A stretch of DNA of 64,000 nucleotides from Cepaea nemoralis. Taxonomy: Eukaryota; Mollusca; Gastropoda; Stylommatophora; Helicidae. Location of the stretch: assembly GCA_014155875.1 (NCBI GenBank), contig JACEFZ010027938.1, positions 62,001 through 126,000 of the forward strand, read 5' to 3'. Numbering within the stretch: the stretch's first letter is position 1; the number at the start of each line of letters is the position of its first letter. Made by a program: the position numbers and the translations under genes. Under the pieces are notes generated by a model. It ran no database searches. It saw only the letters and a list, made by a program, of their open reading frames with translations, and was not told where the DNA came from. Below, piece by piece: positions 53,929 to 64,000 of this stretch.

Positions 53929-56900
53929 GTTGTGTTGTTTGTCCATCACGAATGATGATGACCATTCATTTCATCCAGTGGGGTTGAAGGTATGGGCCGT
54001 GGGTTCTAAGATGGCTGATAAGGCCTATTTTGGCTCGAAATGTTCTTTGACAATGTGGGCACGGAATGCTTCACGTTTCTGGAGGAGGATTTCCTGCAGT
54101 GGTTTTTCTGTCCTGCCTTTTCTTCACAGCTCTTGCAGTCCTGGTTGCCTCACATATGACTGCACCCTTGCGTAATGATGCACGCCACGAATTTCGGTCT
54201 CTGGCTGCAGCCTCACAGGTGTCATGATGAATTCCAAAAGCCTTCAGTGAAATTTTCAGAGTGTCTTTAAAGCGTTTCCTCTGGCCACCTTGGGAGCGTT
54301 TACCACAACCCAGTTCGCTGTAAAAAATTCGTTTAGGGAGCCTGTGATCTGGTATGCGAGTCAAGTGACCAGCCCAGCGAATCTGATTCTTCATCAGTAG
54401 AGTGTGGATACTGGGCATGGATACTCTTTCTAGGACTTCAGTGTCTGGAATCTTCTCTTGCCATTTAATCTTCAGTAGCTTCCTTAGGCAGACTGTGTGG
54501 AAGTGGTTTAATTTCCTAGCGTGTCGCTGATAAACAGTCCAGGTTTCACAAGCATATAGCAATGTGGATAATACAACTGCTTTGTAGACTTTTAGCTTTG
54601 TTTGCAGGCTTATTCCAGTTCTGTCCCATACATTCTTGTACAGTCTGCCAAAGGCCGCACTGGCCTTGGAGATTCTTGCATTCACTTCGTCATCAATTGT
54701 GGCAGCTTGTGACACAGTGCTGCCAAGATAGGTGAATTTGTCCACAACACTTAGTCTATGATCATTCACTTTGATATTCGGCACAGTGTGATTATTCCCT
54801 GGAGCTGGCTGGTACATAACTACAGTCTTCTCCAAGTTGATATTGAGCCCAAAGTTGGCACAGGCATGTGAGAAAGCTGAAACATTATGTTGCATGTCCG
54901 CCTCTGAGTTGGCGTACAGAGCGCAATCATCAGCAAACAGGAGCTCTCTGACGGTGTCGCTGTTAACTTTGGTTTTAGCTTTCAGCCTTCTGAGATTGAA
55001 TAACTTTCCATCCATACGGTAGTTGATGTCTATTCCAATGTCGTCGTTCTCGAAGGCATTCATCAGCATGGCTGAAAACATGAGGCTGAACAGTGTTGGT
55101 GCCAGGACACATCCTTGCTTCACTCCATTGGTGACAGGAAAGGGTTCAGACAGTTCGCCATTTTCCTGTACTCTTGCCTGCATGCCATCATGAAATAGCC
55201 GCACTATTTGGACAAACTTTCGTGGACAGCCATATTTTGCCATAATCTTCCACAGTCCTTCTCTGCTGACTATATCAAAAGCCTTGGTAAGGTCAATGAA
55301 AGTGGAGAACATTTCGCAATTCTGTTCCTGACATTTCTCTTGCAGCTGCCTTGCAGCGAAAATCATGTCAACAGTTCCACGTTCTTTTCTGAAGCCACAT
55401 TGACTCTCAGGAAGAAGACCTTGATCGAGATGGGCTGTGAGGCGATTGAGAAGAATTCTGGCGAGTATCTTCCCTGCAGTTGAAAGCAAGGAGATGCCTC
55501 GGTGGTTGTCACAGGATTAGCGGTTTCCTTTACGTTTGTAAAGGTGGACTATTGACGCGTCCTTGAAATCTTGTGGCATGGTCTCGTTCACCCATATGTT
55601 TGTAAAGACTTGGTGAAGCTGCTCTGTTAGGACCGGCCCACCTGCCTTGTATATCTCTGCTGGGATGGAGTCAGGACCAGGTGCCTTGCCGCTGGAGAGT
55701 TGCAGGATGGCTTTGTTTACTTCCACTATGGTTGGCAGGTCATCAAGTGTCTCATTGGTAGGAACTTGAGGAAGGCAGTTGATGGTTTCATCATCGAAGA
55801 AGGAAGTTGCATTTAAGATGTTGCTGAAATGCTCTGCCCAGCGTTGAAGGATTTCTTTCTTATCGGTGATCAATGTTCCCCCATCTGCACTGAGGAGGGA
55901 AACTATGCCTGGTGATGTAGGACCATAGACCGCTTTCAGTGAGTCGTAGAAGTTTTTCATATCATGTCTGTCAGCAAAGCCCTGAATTTCATCAGCTTTG
56001 CTGCTCAGCCAGGAGTCCCGCATGTGCCGAAGTTTCTGCTGCACTACTCTCTGAATGTTCTTGAAGGCATCTTTTTTTATGTTGACTTTGGGTCATTCAA
56101 ATGTGCCTTGAGGAGAAGATGTTTCTCGGCCAGCAATTGGTCAAACCAGTCTTTATGCTTTCGGGGGGCTGCACCCAGGATTTCCATAGCAGTGTTGTAA
56201 ATTATGTCCTTTAGGGCTCTCCATTCTGTTTCTGTATCCTGTTTAGCTGCAGCATTTGGCTTGAGGCGGTCTTCCAGCATATTTTCAAACGACTGCTGCA
56301 TTTTCTTGCTGTTTAGGCGGGTGACATTTAGCTTTTGTTTTGCATTTTCACCCCTTGAGGACGCCGTGATGGCCTGATGTGAATGTTTATTTTTGAGACA
56401 ATGATATGATGGTCTGTCCAACATTCGGCACCACACATGGATTTTGTCACTCGGACGTCTTGTCTGTCACTCCTCCTGACAATGACATAGTCAATGAGGT
56501 GCCAGTATTTCGAGCGAGGGTGCATCCATGATGTCCTATTTCTCATGGGGAGACGGAAAATTGTGTTCGTAATCAGGAGATCAAGTTCGTCACATGTCTG
56601 AATTAGGCGGAGTCCATTGCTGTTACAATTTCCAATAATGCCACTCCAAGAGGTGGTGTCCGTGTCTACTCTGGCATTGAAATCCCCAAGGAGTATAAGT
56701 TTGTCTCCTTTGGGAACAGATGTTAATACATTGTGCAGGTCCTCATAGAACTTGTTATTGACATTATCTTCGTTGGTCATAGTTGGTGCGTAGACACTCA
56801 CAATGGTTGCATGCTTCCTTCCATTCAGCAGGGACAACTTCATGGTCATGAGCCTGTCGTTTATAGCCTTTGGAAATCCAGCTTATTTGCCGACCAGGGC

Positions 56901-58015
56901 CGACTTAATGACAAATCCCACACCGGATTGGCGTCTTTCCTCGCTTTTCCTTCCACTCCAGAAAAATGTGTAGCCGGCACCTATTTCACAGATTTGGCCT
57001 TCTTCTGCAAGTCGTGTCTCGCTCAAGGCTGCAATGTCGATGTTGTACCTGCCCAGCTCTCTCCCAATCAGTGCTGTTCGTCTCTCTGGACCCGACGCGC
57101 CATCTCTGTCAAGTAGGGTGCGTACATTCCAAGTTCCAATTGTTAAGGGAATATGGTTTACTGTTTTAGCTTTGCTTGTTTTATCTTTGGTTGTATGTCG
57201 ACCGCAGTTAAGGGTACCCACCAATTGCGGTAGCTGGTTAGGTAGTGATGGAGCAGACAATGTTTAGGGCACCTTTTCTAGCCCCTTCCTCATGCTATGG
57301 AGGTGAGCAGTGTGTTCCTATAGAGGGCTGCTCAGTCGCTCAGGGGGCTGCCGAATCCCACTGCTGCTCCGGTCAGTAGAAGACGACCATATGGCCTGAG
57401 CCGCCTGTGTGCAGGTCTGCGACTACGGCTGCCAGCGTACCCACGTCTGCCGCTTCGCCGCTCGCCCATCGCCACAGGGCTTGAAGGTGATGTATGACGT
57501 TGGATGAAGAATGACTTGCGCGATGACTTGGATTAAAGTGAGGAAGAGTTGCGCAGTTCGTCGACCTCACTCTCTCGCCTGAGTCCATCTGAGTCCAGTG
57601 GCAAGACAAGTCGAGACGACTGGAGATGAATAAAGGTGCAGTGGATGACCAGGGCGCTCTACGTGCCTTGCCGTGCTCATTACGTTCCACAACGCTTTGC
57701 AGGTAAACGCCGTCTTGCCCGTTGAATCAGGAATGATTTCTTCCGCGCAGTCTGCCGAATCCTGTCTTCACATGCTGGGTAGGCATACCGTAGTTTACCT
57801 CTTGGTTTGATACCAAATCGGATACCCATGCCTGGTTTAGCCACACTCTCACAGCTGTTGCCCGGGGAGTGGCCGCTGTCGCATGCTGACAGCTACTAGG
57901 AGCCACAGGCAAGAGCTGGGTGTCTGGCTTGGACCAGTGGGGGATGGGTCCTGAAAAGGACATGAGAGTCATCCTTACCAAAGGTGCTACCAATGCCTGA
58001 CACCCCGTACCCCCC
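53929..58015 (-). mobile_element. LINE-A, near full-length non-LTR retrotransposon with 12-bp TSD
   Basis: GGCTGACCGTGT flanks it on both sides (53,917-53,928 and 58,016-58,027). The pre-insertion site is represented by GGCCGACCACGT at 12.07 kb. The element is ~4.1 kb: ~750 bp of 5' sequence (57,261-58,015, G+C-rich, presumably promoter and 5' UTR), one endonuclease-RT gene, then ~140 bp of 3' UTR ending GATGGACAAACAACACAAC. RTE-like by layout; clade not proven. Confidence 0.93.
54071..57260 (-). pseudogene. LINE-A endonuclease / reverse transcriptase, four lesions
   Basis: Endonuclease: LTIGTWNVRTLLDRDGA, IAALSETRLAEEGQI, GVGFVIKSALVGK, then an in-frame stop at 56,883; IVSVYAPTMTNEDN, KLILLGDFNARVDTDT, HLIDYVIVRRSDRQDVR and ECWTDHHIIVSKI (catalytic His region). 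A frameshift near 56,350 and another near 56,060. RT: LSSGKAPGPDSIPAEIYKAG, KGNR and a stop at 55,517, DNHRGISLLSTAGKIL, QCGFRKERGTVDM, motif A STFIDLTKAFDIVSREG, motif B NGVKQGCVLAPTLF, motif C LLFADDCALYANS, then KFTYLGSTVSQAATIDDEVN and RWAGHLTRIPDHRLPKR. The final 472-codon frame is the longest non-simple-repeat ORF of the window. No RNase H. Confidence 0.93.
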
Positions 58016-58390
58016 GGCTGACCGTGTAAGCGATGGACAAAGGGAATAACGGAGCTAATACATTATACACTATCCCGATGTTTATGTTTCACCTCGACAC
58101 GTACACGAGGAACAGGTTGGAAGGCAGGCAGACAGGCAGACAAGAGAGTCAGACAGAACGACAAAGTACTTGTGTATTACGTATTCTCCCAATTCCTCTT
58201 CTTTGCATACGTGGCTTCTAACAGACATCGACGATCGTGACTTTTCAATAGTCTCAGTCATGTTGATGGTACAAAAGGAAAAAGATGCGATGAGATGAGA
58301 TGAGATTAGAGGAGGTGAGATGAGATGAGATGAGATAACATGAGATGAGATGACATGAGATGAGATAACACGGGATGAGATGGGATGAAG
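58016..58390 (+). pseudogene. LINE-C fragment, right half, with (GAGAT)n tail
   Basis: Continues the frame across the LINE-A insertion: PRKRWTKGITELIHYTLSR, CLCFTSTRTRGTG. A stretch at ~58,116-58,250 not present at 12.2 kb is followed by AAAAGATGCGATGAGATGAG and about 100 bp of GAGAT-type repeats. Confidence 0.8.
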
Positions 58391-58519
58391 TCTATTAGGT
58401 ATATAGTGCTACTCCATATGTTACAGACCAATAAGCACTCGATGGCTGATGTAATGCATATTACTCCGACCTCGTTTACTTCCCAGAACAGTTCCTAGTA
58501 CCAACACCAGACTGGGTAC
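58391..58519 (+). repeat. Repeat J fragment
   Basis: GGCTGATGTAATG, CGACCTCGTTTACTTC, CCAGAACAGTTCCTAGTACC align with 44,555-44,615 and 46,430-46,475. Confidence 0.5.
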
Positions 58520-58688
58520 AGACCGGCACATAAACTTTTGGCCAGTTCGCCACCGCGGAAGTCGGCATTCCGCGAGGAAAGAAGCATACACATTTGCCAT
58601 AAGAATGTGTTTGTGTGAGTCGTCGTTTCAGCTAGCCCTGGTTCACTTGAAGCATCTTCTGTGCGTGCCGAAACTGCTTCTTCTAGAG

Positions 58689-59435
58689 CAGTGGTTCTCA
58701 ACCAGTGGGAAATTCTGCCCCACCCCCCCCCACCCCGCCCCCCCCACCCCCCACCCACGGGGGAAGTTTGGTGTTTCGGGTAGAATAAGAATTTTTTTTT
58801 TTCAAATAGCGTTAACACAAGAACCGATTACTTGATAATGTTTTTTCCCTCCATACTTTACAGTTCTGTGCTTCTCGTCCTTCTAAAATTCGTTTATAGC
58901 GTAAATAGACCCGCAAATCACGTTTTATGTAGACGTCTATACTTGTTCTAGTATGTGTTATTGCTTGCTTGCTTGCGTTCTCTGGCTGTGAACTCCAGCG
59001 CAAAGTCCTGTATGTCGGATGAAAACATCCTGTTGTCCAACATCAGTGTGATATCATACAGGACCTAAGGTTTGCGTTAGTCTGGCTTATTGGTGTGCAG
59101 ACTGGTAATTCCTCGCCGAGCAGGCAGATACTCTCCGACTTCGGAAGAATCAGCGATCCTACTACGTTAGCCAGGACCCCGAAGGGACCTGTTGCCCAGG
59201 ACGCACAACTAGGACGTGTTAGTAGGTCTTGGCCAGTATAAAACCTGGCCCTGGTCCTTGGAAACACCTCTGCGTCCCGCATGTGTTATTACATTTAACT
59301 TCCATCGTTACGTATACTGTCTAGGGGCGGGTGGGGGGATTATAAGAAGGAATTACGAAAAGGGGGGGGGGGGTGGTATGACATTCTGAACATATCGTGA
59401 AGGGGTGTAGGGCTCAAAAACGTTGATAACCACTG
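58689..59435. mobile_element. hAT-type MITE (hAT-1), copy 2, containing SINE-3
   Basis: Ends CAGTGGTTCTCAA and TTGATAACCACTG (one mismatch to perfect inversion). Flanks TTCTAGAG and TCCTAGAA agree at 6 of 8 positions. The interior matches copy 1 (ACAAGAACCGATTACTTGAT, GGAATTACGAAA..GGGG). Without SINE-3 and one SINE TSD the element is ~420 bp, close to copy 1. Confidence 0.88.
58963..59280 (-). mobile_element. SINE-3, copy 3, with 10-bp target-site duplication
   Basis: ATGTGTTATT at 58,953-58,962 and 59,281-59,290. The plus strand starts GCTTGCTTGCTTGCGTTC (inverted AAGC tail) and ends ACACCTCTGCGTCCCGC. The MITE copy at 26.5 kb has no insert at this position and shows the empty site. Confidence 0.92.
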
Positions 59436-59822
59436 TCCTAGAATCTTTTCTGCCTGATCCAGTTACCTAACTGCTCTTGACAGTTCTGTTTCTGCTGACT
59501 CTGATAGAGTTTCGTGCTGATCCAATGGAAGCATCTTCTGTTGATGCCAAAATAGCATCTTCTATAGCCTTCCTCCTGATCAAGTTGCCTAACTGCGTTT
59601 GACAGCCTTGTTTCTCATAGCTCTGATGAAGTTTCAGCTGATCCAGTGAAAGCATCTTCTGTTGGTGCCTGGACTGCATCTTCTACAGCCTTTTCTAACT
59701 GATCCAGTTGCCTAACTGTTGTTAACAGAAGCTTTTAATCATTTCGCCACCCCAGAAGTCGATCATTTCTAGAGAAAATAAACATGTCTATTCGGGATAA
59801 GAATGTGTTTGTGTGAGTCATC

Positions 59823-60061
59823 ATCAACGTAACCATCTTTCAATGTTGCAGTCAAGCGTTGTTGGGAGGACTAGTTGGCGTTCCAGCGCCCGATGGATGG
59901 TAGTGTTTATGTGAGTGACTGTACAAAATCCAATGTGAGTATATACCAACAAACCGGCTACATTAGATTTACTTAATTTCCTATTCTCCTTTAACTCCTT
60001 ACTACTCTCTAACTCGTACATTGTTATGAGTTGTCTAGCATAGCGTGAGATGCCGACGTAA
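59823..60061. other. Unassigned short stretch
   Basis: Nothing recognised. Confidence 0.4.
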
Positions 60062-62640
60062 CTGAACGAACGAACGAACAAATTTTATTTTCAAAGGGTT
60101 AATAATTGGGCACGCAGGCCCGTCTGACATTCTATCCTTCTTCTCTCTTTCCTCTCATACGTTATTTCATTTATACACCACTTAGGAAGCAAATCTTAGA
60201 CAACAACAGAACAATATGTATTAGAACGCATGAAAACAAATCAATAATACATGACTCACTAGGCAATTTCTAATATGACCATTACAAATACTAAAGGAGT
60301 TGTAACGTACCATACATATGGGAATGTTTATTATACTATTTGTCATTTGAGGTATTTGTTATTTTTGTTGATTTGCTTTAGGGGGCATGTAGTCTTTAAT
60401 GAGATAGTCTTCAAACAGGTTACGATTGTATGTATAATGATTGGTGGTGTCTTTAATTTCTTGTGGAAGATTGTTCCACAACTACGTGACAGAGTACGCT
60501 ACACTTGTTTTGTATAAGTCTATCCTAGATTTATTGACATGAAGTATTTCGCTATGTATTTCGATAAGTCGTTCGCTATGTCTTGCGTTATATTGAAACA
60601 GTAGCCAAAGGTAGCATGAAACATTTTCAAATAGGGTTGTGTGAATTAGTTTGGCCTTATTAAAAAGTAAGCGTTTGTGGAGTGGCAGTAACCGAAAAAG
60701 TTCACGTAGGTTAGAATTGTCGGCAAGCTTTTTTAGCATTAATTAAAAGCACTGGGCTTTTCTGGAGTGAATAAAGCGTTTTGATATTGATTTGGAACAT
60801 CCATCCCAGATTGTGGAGCAATAGTTAATATGTGTTTGTATATGGGAAGTATTGAATATCTTTCTTGTGTTTTAAACAAGGACATTTTTAATTTTGGCAA
60901 GTCGGTATACTTTTTTGGCTATTTGTTTAACGAGAGCATGAACATAGGAATTAAAGGTTAGAGCTGTCTTAACAATCTGCTGATCGTGCTGATCCAGTAG
61001 GTCTTATCAATGATACGATCCAGTGCTTTGTCCTCGGTTACACTTTCTACAGCTATGAGTAGCTGAAGAGTTCTCTGTGAGTTTAGAGTGTGAAGTCTTT
61101 GCCTGGTTGCTATGAACGTAAATCTTGTTTTAGAAATATTAATTTGTATGCGGTTTGCATAACTATAGTTAACTACATTATTTAATTCCTGTTGCAAGGC
61201 TGATTATAGCACATTACAATCAAAGCATTTGTATATACTGTGCAGTCGTCTGAAAATAGATCGCAGGGCGACAAAAGATATAAGGTAAGATCATTTATAT
61301 AAATGGCAATTAACAGAGGGCCAAGTATAGACCTCCGACTTACTCCAATATTAATGTTAATGGTTTGAGATAACGATTTATTATGTGATACTATTTGTTT
61401 TCTGTCTAATAAAAAGCATTTTATCAATGTCACTATATTAAGGCTTACTTTCATTGTTTCTAGTTTTTTTTTTTTAATTAAAATATTATGATCTATCATA
61501 TCGACTGCTTTTCTAAAGTCTATAAACACAGCTCCACATTGAGAATTGTTGTTAATATTTTGCTGCTAGTTTTCTATCATGGTTGCCACATGACAAGGGT
61601 ATTTTGGTCTGACTGACTGTCAACTACTAGTTTATGGCGAACTAAGTATTCTAGTGTTGTTTTGTGAATGTGCTTTTCTAGCGGTTTGAATAGTGATGGT
61701 AGTCGTTTAAAAGCGAGCGACTGAGTGATGGTAGTATGGAAATTGGCCTATAGTTACTCATGAGATGATCGTGCAATGAACCAGCTTTTAAATAATGATA
61801 GACATTGGCGATTTTAAAGGCTGACGGGAAGTGACCTTTGGTGAGCTATCCATTATATATACAAGTTATTGACTCGCAGATCACAGGTGCAGCGCATCGA
61901 CGGATCAGGTTACCGATTCCATCTATCCCTAATGAGTTATTGTTTTTTAGGTTACTGAGATGAGTAAATACTTCAGTGATCGTCATTAGGGGTGTGTTAG
62001 AGGGAATATCTCTATTGCATTTATTCTCACAAAATGGTGACAATAAATTGTATGTCATGAGGAGAATCTGGTATTGCAACCTTCAACTGGTTTATGTCGG
62101 ATTGAAAGAAACGACTGAAACGATCATATGTAACCTGATTTGATGGTAATGATTGTGAGGACTTGTGTTTGTTTGTCAGGGTATTAATTGTTTTCCATAT
62201 ATCTTTAGTATTAGTTTTATCGATTATTAAGTTCTTAAAGTAGTTTTTCTTTTCCTTTCCAATAATATATTGAAATTTTTTTCTCAGATTACGATATGTG
62301 CCCTGTCCCGGTCTCTCATAATTTCAGCTACTTCCTGGGTGATCAACGGGGGCTTAGTATTATGTTTAACACGAACTTCCTTAAATGGAAAATGCCCATC
62401 AAATACGCTTAGAAATGTCTTCAGCCAGCAGTCCAATGCATCATCTGGGCCAGAAAGTTGATAAACAAAGTCCAGAGATGAGGTGAGCAAGACTTGTAGA
62501 AAGATATCTTGATTGCAATTTTTATAATTTCTATCTTTTATATTTATGAGTTCGTGTTTCGGAGTTTTGGTACCTCTTTTCGACCATGTTCAACATACTT
62601 GGTAGTGGTCACCGAAAGGATAATAGCTATCGCTCTTAAA
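60062..62640 (-). pseudogene. LINE-G copy, endonuclease end to 3' tail (CR1-like)
   Basis: From 62,640 downward: SFGDHYQVC then a stop (end of the endonuclease), TKTPKHELINIKDRN, DDALDCWLKTFLSVFDGHFP (linker), EVFTHLSNLKNNNSLGIDGI (RT start), MFIDFRKAVDMIDHNILIKK (motif A), VSRRSILGPLLIAIYINDL (motif B; QG lost), CDLFSDDCTVYTNA (motif C, FSDD for FADD), RIQINISKTR, DNSNLRELFRLLPLHKRLLF, NARHSERLIEIHS. Several stops and frameshifts. The 3' UTR ends AAAATAAAATTTG and (TTCG)n at 60,062-60,080. It resembles CR1/Jockey-type RTs; exact clade unproven. Confidence 0.88.
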
Positions 62641-62734
62641 ATTCCGTTGCGCTGATGGAGAGGTAAGAGATTCAACCCTACACCGATATTAAGTTTGAAT
62701 TCAAGGTTAACTTCTCGTCCAGAAAGCAATATCA

Positions 62735-62950
62735 AACAATTGAACGTTACGTCGCAGTCAGCCCCATAATTGTTTGGTTGTGTGTGATTTCTTGGCAAGT
62801 TTATGTTCAGTAGTTTGCGATCGCTTTCTGAACGAACGGTACTCATATAATTATATGCAACCCAAAGCAAGGCCCTCTGCTGCCAAAACGCCCGAAAATG
62901 TGTTTCACACGCGGTATGCCGGATTACGAATTACGGCCACAGACCCGGCA
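62735..62950 (-). repeat. SINE-1 copy (subfamily b)
   Basis: ACGTCGCAGTCAGCCCCATA, GTGTGTGATTTCTTGGCAAG, TTCAGTAGTTTGCGATCGCT, TTTCACACGCGGTATGCCGG; the head complement ends at CCACAGACCCGGC. Confidence 0.78.
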
Positions 62951-63296
62951 ATTAATGTAACATTGCTCAGGAAATCCACTTGAGGGTGATGACAACATCC
63001 TGCAAAGAACATGAAATATTTAAAGCATGACATGACAGTGTTATTCACATAGTCCGACCTACTACTGTACGATATAACATCAATCCATCAAGGAACAGAT
63101 ACAACTCCTTAAGCCGTTATTTTCTTTTCATTCCCAAGCTCGAAGTAACACCTGGTGTCCATTTGAAAACTGGCTTTTAAAATCGATATACAAACCTAAT
63201 TTGGAAATGGCCAACAACATTACATAGACACTTAGGTTCACAGAACTTGTGTAAAATGTTGCCTGGGTGTTATGCAATGCTCACTACTGGTGTTTT

Positions 63297-63297
<1 letters not shown>
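62951..63297. other. Unassigned stretch
   Basis: Nothing recognised. Confidence 0.45.
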
Positions 63298-63379
<82 letters not shown>

Positions 63380-63398
63380 GCCTGCCTGCCTGCCTGCC

Positions 63399-63431
<33 letters not shown>

Positions 63432-63492
63432 TTCTGTCTGTCTTTCTGTCTTTCTGTTTATCTGTCTATTGTTCTTTCTTTTGTTATTTCAT

Positions 63493-63552
<60 letters not shown>

Positions 63553-63553
63553 T
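63298..63553. repeat. (CTGT)n, (CCTG)n and (CTTT)n microsatellite
   Basis: CTGT units to ~63,378, CCTG to ~63,400, CTGT to ~63,470, then TTTC units at ~63,492-63,553. It directly abuts the LINE-G reading frame. Confidence 0.95.
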
Positions 63554-63556
63554 TAA

Positions 63557-64000
63557 GGCTCTATTCTTGGCCCTCTATTATTTGCCATATATATTAACGA
63601 TCTACCTTTGCATCTTTCGTCGTCCTGCGATCTATTTGCAGACGACTGTACAGTGTACACAAACGCTGAAAACTGTATTTCACTGGAGTCGTCTTTACAA
63701 CAAGAATTAAATAATGTAGTTAGGTGGAGCTATTCAAACCGTATGCAAATTAACATCACTAAAACAAAATCAAAGTTATTAACAACCAGACAAAGACTTC
63801 AAACTCTAAGCTCACACAAATCACTTCAACTTCACATCGATAACATGCCAGTAGAAAGTGTAATTGAGCACAAAACATTAGGCCTAATCATTGATAGAAA
63901 CCTAACCTTTAATTCCCACGTTCAATCGCTCAATAAACAAACAGCGAAAAAGGTCTGCCAACTCGCCAAGATTAAAAACTTCCTTGATGAGGACACAAGG
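63557..64000 (+). CDS. LINE-G reverse transcriptase, partial, open to the window edge
   Basis: 148 codons without a stop: GSILGPLLFAIYINDLPLHL (from motif B), CDLFADDCTVYTNAE (motif C with intact FADD), SSLQQELNNVVRWSYSNRMQ, INITKTKSKLLTTRQRL, PVESVIEHKTLGLIIDRNL and LAKIKNFLDEDTR. It keeps the catalytic Asp pair that the 61.2-kb copy changed to SDD. The upstream RT half is absent because the frame meets a (CTTT)n array at motif B. It is either 5'-truncated there or joined by the assembler. It has no start codon of its own and is not a host gene. Confidence 0.88.

Larger units (their letters stand above)
58520..59822. repeat. Tandem repeat (~122-bp unit) and flanking direct repeat, host of a hAT MITE
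   Basis: AAGAATGTGTTTGTGTGAGTC with ~85 bp of related left context occurs at ~58,520-58,620 and ~59,730-59,820. Between them, units with GCATCTTCTGTTG..GCATCTTCTA and TGATCCAGTTRCCTAACTG repeat with a ~122-bp period (59,440-59,720). One unit is split by the MITE at 58,689-59,435. Confidence 0.8.

Noticed and set aside
54837..57267. Plus-strand ORFs of 61-127 codons
   Set aside because: They are shadows of the minus-strand LINE-A polyprotein.

Overview
This looks like repeat-rich, non-coding nuclear DNA from an invertebrate animal. The evidence is several non-LTR retrotransposon (LINE) families, tRNA-derived SINEs, hAT and mariner-type DNA transposons, and long microsatellites, with no bacterial gene organisation. 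The mix would suit a mollusc, but that is inference; nothing here fixes the species. I found no convincing host protein-coding gene, rRNA gene or functional tRNA gene. Every recognisable protein sequence belongs to a transposable element, and nearly all are broken by stops or frameshifts.

For reference I name the families as follows. LINE-A: 53,929-58,015 (-), almost complete, AP endonuclease plus reverse transcriptase (RT); a 3' fragment at 9.7-10.3 kb. LINE-B: C-terminal pieces with a (GAT)n tail at 0.6, 6.4-7.4, 10.5-11.1, 21.3, 34.9 and 45.5 kb. LINE-C: (GAGAT)n tail, at 11.9 kb and split around LINE-A. LINE-D: C-terminal RNase H and (TAAC)n tail, at 1.1, 18.9, 32.1 and 38.9 kb. LINE-E: a second RNase H family with a (CTCAA)n tail, at 4.6, 11.5 and 26.2-27.9 kb. 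LINE-F: 28.79-31.75 kb (+), nearly complete. LINE-G: CR1-like with a (GTTC)n tail, at 28.5/31.8, 41.4, 41.9, 47.5, 60.1-62.6 and 63.6 kb. SINE-1, SINE-2 and SINE-4 have tRNA-like heads. SINE-3 is a ~320-350 bp element with an (AAGC)n tail. DNA transposons: a hAT MITE (two copies), a decayed hAT element with transposase remains (48.6-52.1 kb), and an internally deleted mariner-like transposase (38.8-39.8 kb).

Layout. 0-13 kb: LINE and SINE fragments, minisatellites, and dinucleotide, trinucleotide and tetranucleotide arrays. 13.7-18.9 kb: the longest stretch without a recognised feature. 18.9-28.4 kb: LINE-D, a 34-bp minisatellite, SINE-2 pairs, a 26-bp array flanked by (GT)n/(CA)n, and LINE-E split by a hAT MITE. 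28.4-32 kb: LINE-F nested in LINE-G. 32-41 kb: a 105-bp minisatellite interrupted by LINE-D, SINE-3 insertions, and LINE-D inside a mariner remnant. 41.7-44 kb: a 2.2-kb strand-asymmetric block of (GAA)n and CA/C-rich DNA. 44-48 kb: a duplicated anonymous repeat and LINE-G. 48.6-58.4 kb: the hAT element, then LINE-A inside LINE-C. 58.5-59.8 kb: SINE-3 inside a hAT MITE inside a tandem repeat. 60-64 kb: LINE-G copies in opposite orientations.

The main message is the insertion history. Several junctions can be read to the base from target-site duplications (TSDs), giving a relative chronology. Most retroelement families end in their own short tandem repeat, which plausibly seeded several of the microsatellites. 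All family assignments come from reading motifs and comparing copies inside this window; no database search was possible.
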